5,037 nt of DNA from an uncultured Alphaproteobacteria bacterium (lineage in GTDB: Bacteria; Pseudomonadota; Alphaproteobacteria; RF32; CAG-239), in NCBI GenBank assembly GCA_944391355.1, contig CALXTG010000215.1, positions 1-5,037 on the forward strand, in the 5' to 3' direction. This document shows, in pieces, positions 4,179 to 5,037 of the stretch. Position numbers and translations under genes: made by a program. The notes beneath the pieces are model-generated. The model was not told the DNA's origin. It saw nothing but the letters and a program-made list of their open reading frames with translations, and did no database searches. Numbering within the stretch: position 1 is the stretch's first letter; the number at the start of each line of letters is the position of its first letter.

Positions 4179-4238
4179 TATTTGATATCTCAAACAAAAC
4201 TTGCTTTTTTGGTAATTTCAGGTTTAATTTAAAATATA

Positions 4239-4266
4239 TTGCAATTTTATATTCTTATGTTATCAT
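4239..4266 (+). promoter_or_regulatory. Promoter of the small-membrane-protein operon
   Basis: A -35 TTGCAA (4239-4244), 16 bp, then an extended -10 TGTTATCAT with TATCAT at 4261-4266 (five of six). The predicted start is near 4273, leaving a leader of only about 15 nt that is mostly the ribosome site. Confidence 0.55.
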
Positions 4267-4287
4267 AGCGGTCACCAGGAGAGGTTG

Positions 4288-4440
4288 ATGGTATATATAA
4301 AAAAATTGGGCAAGCTTGTATTATATTTTCTGCAGGCTGTTTGTGTGTTTATCAGCTTTTTTATGATGGTTGGAGCTTGGTTTCTGGGTTTTTCTTTATT
4401 GGGGGCAATGATTCTTTATGGGATAGGGTACAATGTTTAA
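4288..4440 (+). CDS. Small membrane protein, 50 residues
   Basis: The ATG follows AGGAGAGG (4277-4284), one of the best ribosome sites in the window. The product starts MVYIKKLGKL and is then almost wholly hydrophobic from about residue 10 to 47, rich in F, L, M and G. It could form two membrane helices with a turn near GAW (29-31), the basic N-terminus staying in the cytoplasm. There are no known motifs. The stop overlaps the next start by eight bases, so it is the first of three translationally coupled genes ending in the ten-cysteine protein. This suggests a partner or chaperone of that protein in the membrane (inference). Family not recognised. Confidence 0.65.
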   Translation: MVYIKKLGKLVLYFLQAVCVFISFFMMVGAWFLGFSLLGAMILYGIGYNV

Positions 4441-4558
4441 GGATAAGGAATTCTGGGGTGCGGTGTGGCAGTTTTATCTGAGAGCTTCGTGGATTTGTGT
4501 TCCTCTTTATATTATCGGAATAATTTTTTCAATTTTGGTAGAATACTATGCAGTTTAG
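4433..4558 (+). CDS. Small membrane protein, 41 residues
   Basis: The ATG lies inside the end of the 50-residue gene (8-nt overlap) with GGATAGGG four bases ahead. The product begins MFKDKEFWGA and has one hydrophobic segment at about residues 20-37, ending in EYYAV. It overlaps the next gene by 11 nt at the other end. The unbroken chain of overlaps and the charged-then-hydrophobic layout support a real gene despite its size. A bitopic protein with the N-terminus in the cytoplasm is likely. Function unknown. Confidence 0.6.
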   Translation: MFKDKEFWGAVWQFYLRASWICVPLYIIGIIFSILVEYYAV

Positions 4559-4934
4559 CGGAAGAAGAGCTTTTTGGTATTGGTTTCTGACTTGGGGGCT
4601 GTCCATGTTGATAGGCTTGACATTGGCGGTGTTGTTTTTGGTCGATATGTATGAAGCCGATTGTCGACATGGCTATAAATGTCAAATTGATGATGGATTA
4701 AGCAGGCCTTGTGTTCCATGCCCGTCAAATAATGTCGTTTGTGTCATAACTGAGGAGTATTGCCGTTATTTCGGAGGAGATCTGGTCGGTGATGTTTGTG
4801 ATTTTAACGGGGTTATATTTAATAGGGAAAAATGTTTAGAATCCGGTGCCCAGTGGTCAGAAGATGAGCAACGCTGTGATTTTTCGGCAAAATGTCCCCA
4901 TCGGCGGAAGCGAGGGGTGAATAAAATGTTTTAG
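4548..4934 (+). CDS. Membrane-anchored ten-cysteine protein, paralog 3
   Basis: A 128-residue protein. The ATG overlaps the end of the 41-residue gene, with GGTAG six bases ahead. An aromatic, basic N-terminus (MQFSGRRAFWYW) leads into a membrane segment (about 10-34). The cysteine domain has Cys39, 45, 55, 58, 65, 72, 84, 96, 110, 116. It shows CVPC (55-58), EEYCRYFGG and CDFSAKCPHRR. It aligns with the proteins at 1384-1767 and 1764-2081 at all ten cysteines, with a small insertion near residues 59-64 and a basic tail (RRKRGVNKMF). It is closer to paralog 2 in its last third. It has lost the Trp of the CWPC motif. No clear terminator follows. Function unknown. Confidence 0.75.
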   Translation: MQFSGRRAFWYWFLTWGLSMLIGLTLAVLFLVDMYEADCRHGYKCQIDDGLSRPCVPCPSNNVVCVITEEYCRYFGGDLVGDVCDFNGVIFNREKCLESGAQWSEDEQRCDFSAKCPHRRKRGVNKMF

Positions 4935-5037
4935 TTGAGGCGTTTCTTGCGCCGCTATTGTATCGAAAACTCCCTTAATTCTTGAATGTCGTTTATGTAT
5001 ATGATATTTATTTATTAAATAAACAGAGAGAATGGTG
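4935..5037. other. Intergenic end of window
   Basis: There is no gene inside. A 7-bp AT-only hairpin (5007-5013 with 5017-5023) sits just before AGAGAG and an ATG at 5032 that could open a further plus-strand gene beyond the edge; six bases are not enough to say. A 4-bp GGCG/CGCC hairpin after 4934 lacks a T-run and is not called a terminator. Confidence 0.3.

Larger units (their letters stand above)
4061..4179 (-). repeat. Repeat unit B (paired with 3115-3234)
   Basis: Second copy of unit A, about 945 bp away and in the same orientation. The copies flank the secreted-protein gene, so the gene plus one unit could be a duplicated or exchangeable segment, but no second copy of that gene is present in the window. 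Confidence 0.75.

Overview
The window looks like AT-rich chromosome or prophage-edge DNA from a Gram-negative bacterium. The evidence is strong Shine-Dalgarno sites, Sec-type signal sequences, sigma70-like TTGACA/TATAAT promoters, and small membrane-anchored proteins with disulfide-type cysteine spacing. An uncultured low-GC alphaproteobacterium of the gut type would fit, but nothing here fixes the taxon, and that is a guess.

Left part (1-1383): a terminator from an upstream gene is followed by a 340-residue protein. It has a glycine-rich middle and a C-terminal nuclease domain of the barnase/colicin E5 (BECR) type found in phage and mobile-element proteins. A minus-strand structured RNA overlaps its stop codon.

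Protein families: three genes (1384-1767, 1764-2081, 4548-4934) encode one paralogous family, an N-terminal membrane segment plus an outside domain with ten conserved cysteines and a CxPC motif. Two are paired by an ATGA overlap. The third ends a tightly overlapping three-gene operon that starts with two very small membrane proteins (50 and 41 residues). A secreted, cysteine-rich protein with an internal duplication (3410-4018) lies between them. None of these has a function I recognise.

RNA island: about 1.3 kb (2082-3409), with similar gaps at 1086-1383 and 4019-4287, holds no convincing protein gene. It holds repeated, mostly minus-strand transcription units with TTGACA-type -35 boxes. Family 1 (A 3121-3198, B 4067-4143, C 2192-2279) consists of short RNAs of about 77-88 nt. 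Each has a 5' hairpin whose loop is complementary to the loop of the 3' terminator hairpin. The sequences differ but the pairing is kept, so a kissing-loop fold is likely. Family 2 (D 1072-1164, J about 2524-2609, I about 2735-2841) has a closing stem around two hairpins with conserved loops. Family 3 is a pair of direct repeats (2308-2508 and 2871-3065) with a nearly invariant core of about 49 nt, probably a plus-strand RNA. A 28-bp module recurs three times beside the minus-strand promoters.

The overall picture is an island of multicopy small RNAs, several of them divergent from genes for cysteine-rich envelope proteins or from another RNA unit. This layout and the loop-loop covariation are the main candidates for something undescribed. 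Regulation of the neighbouring protein genes by these RNAs is inference only.
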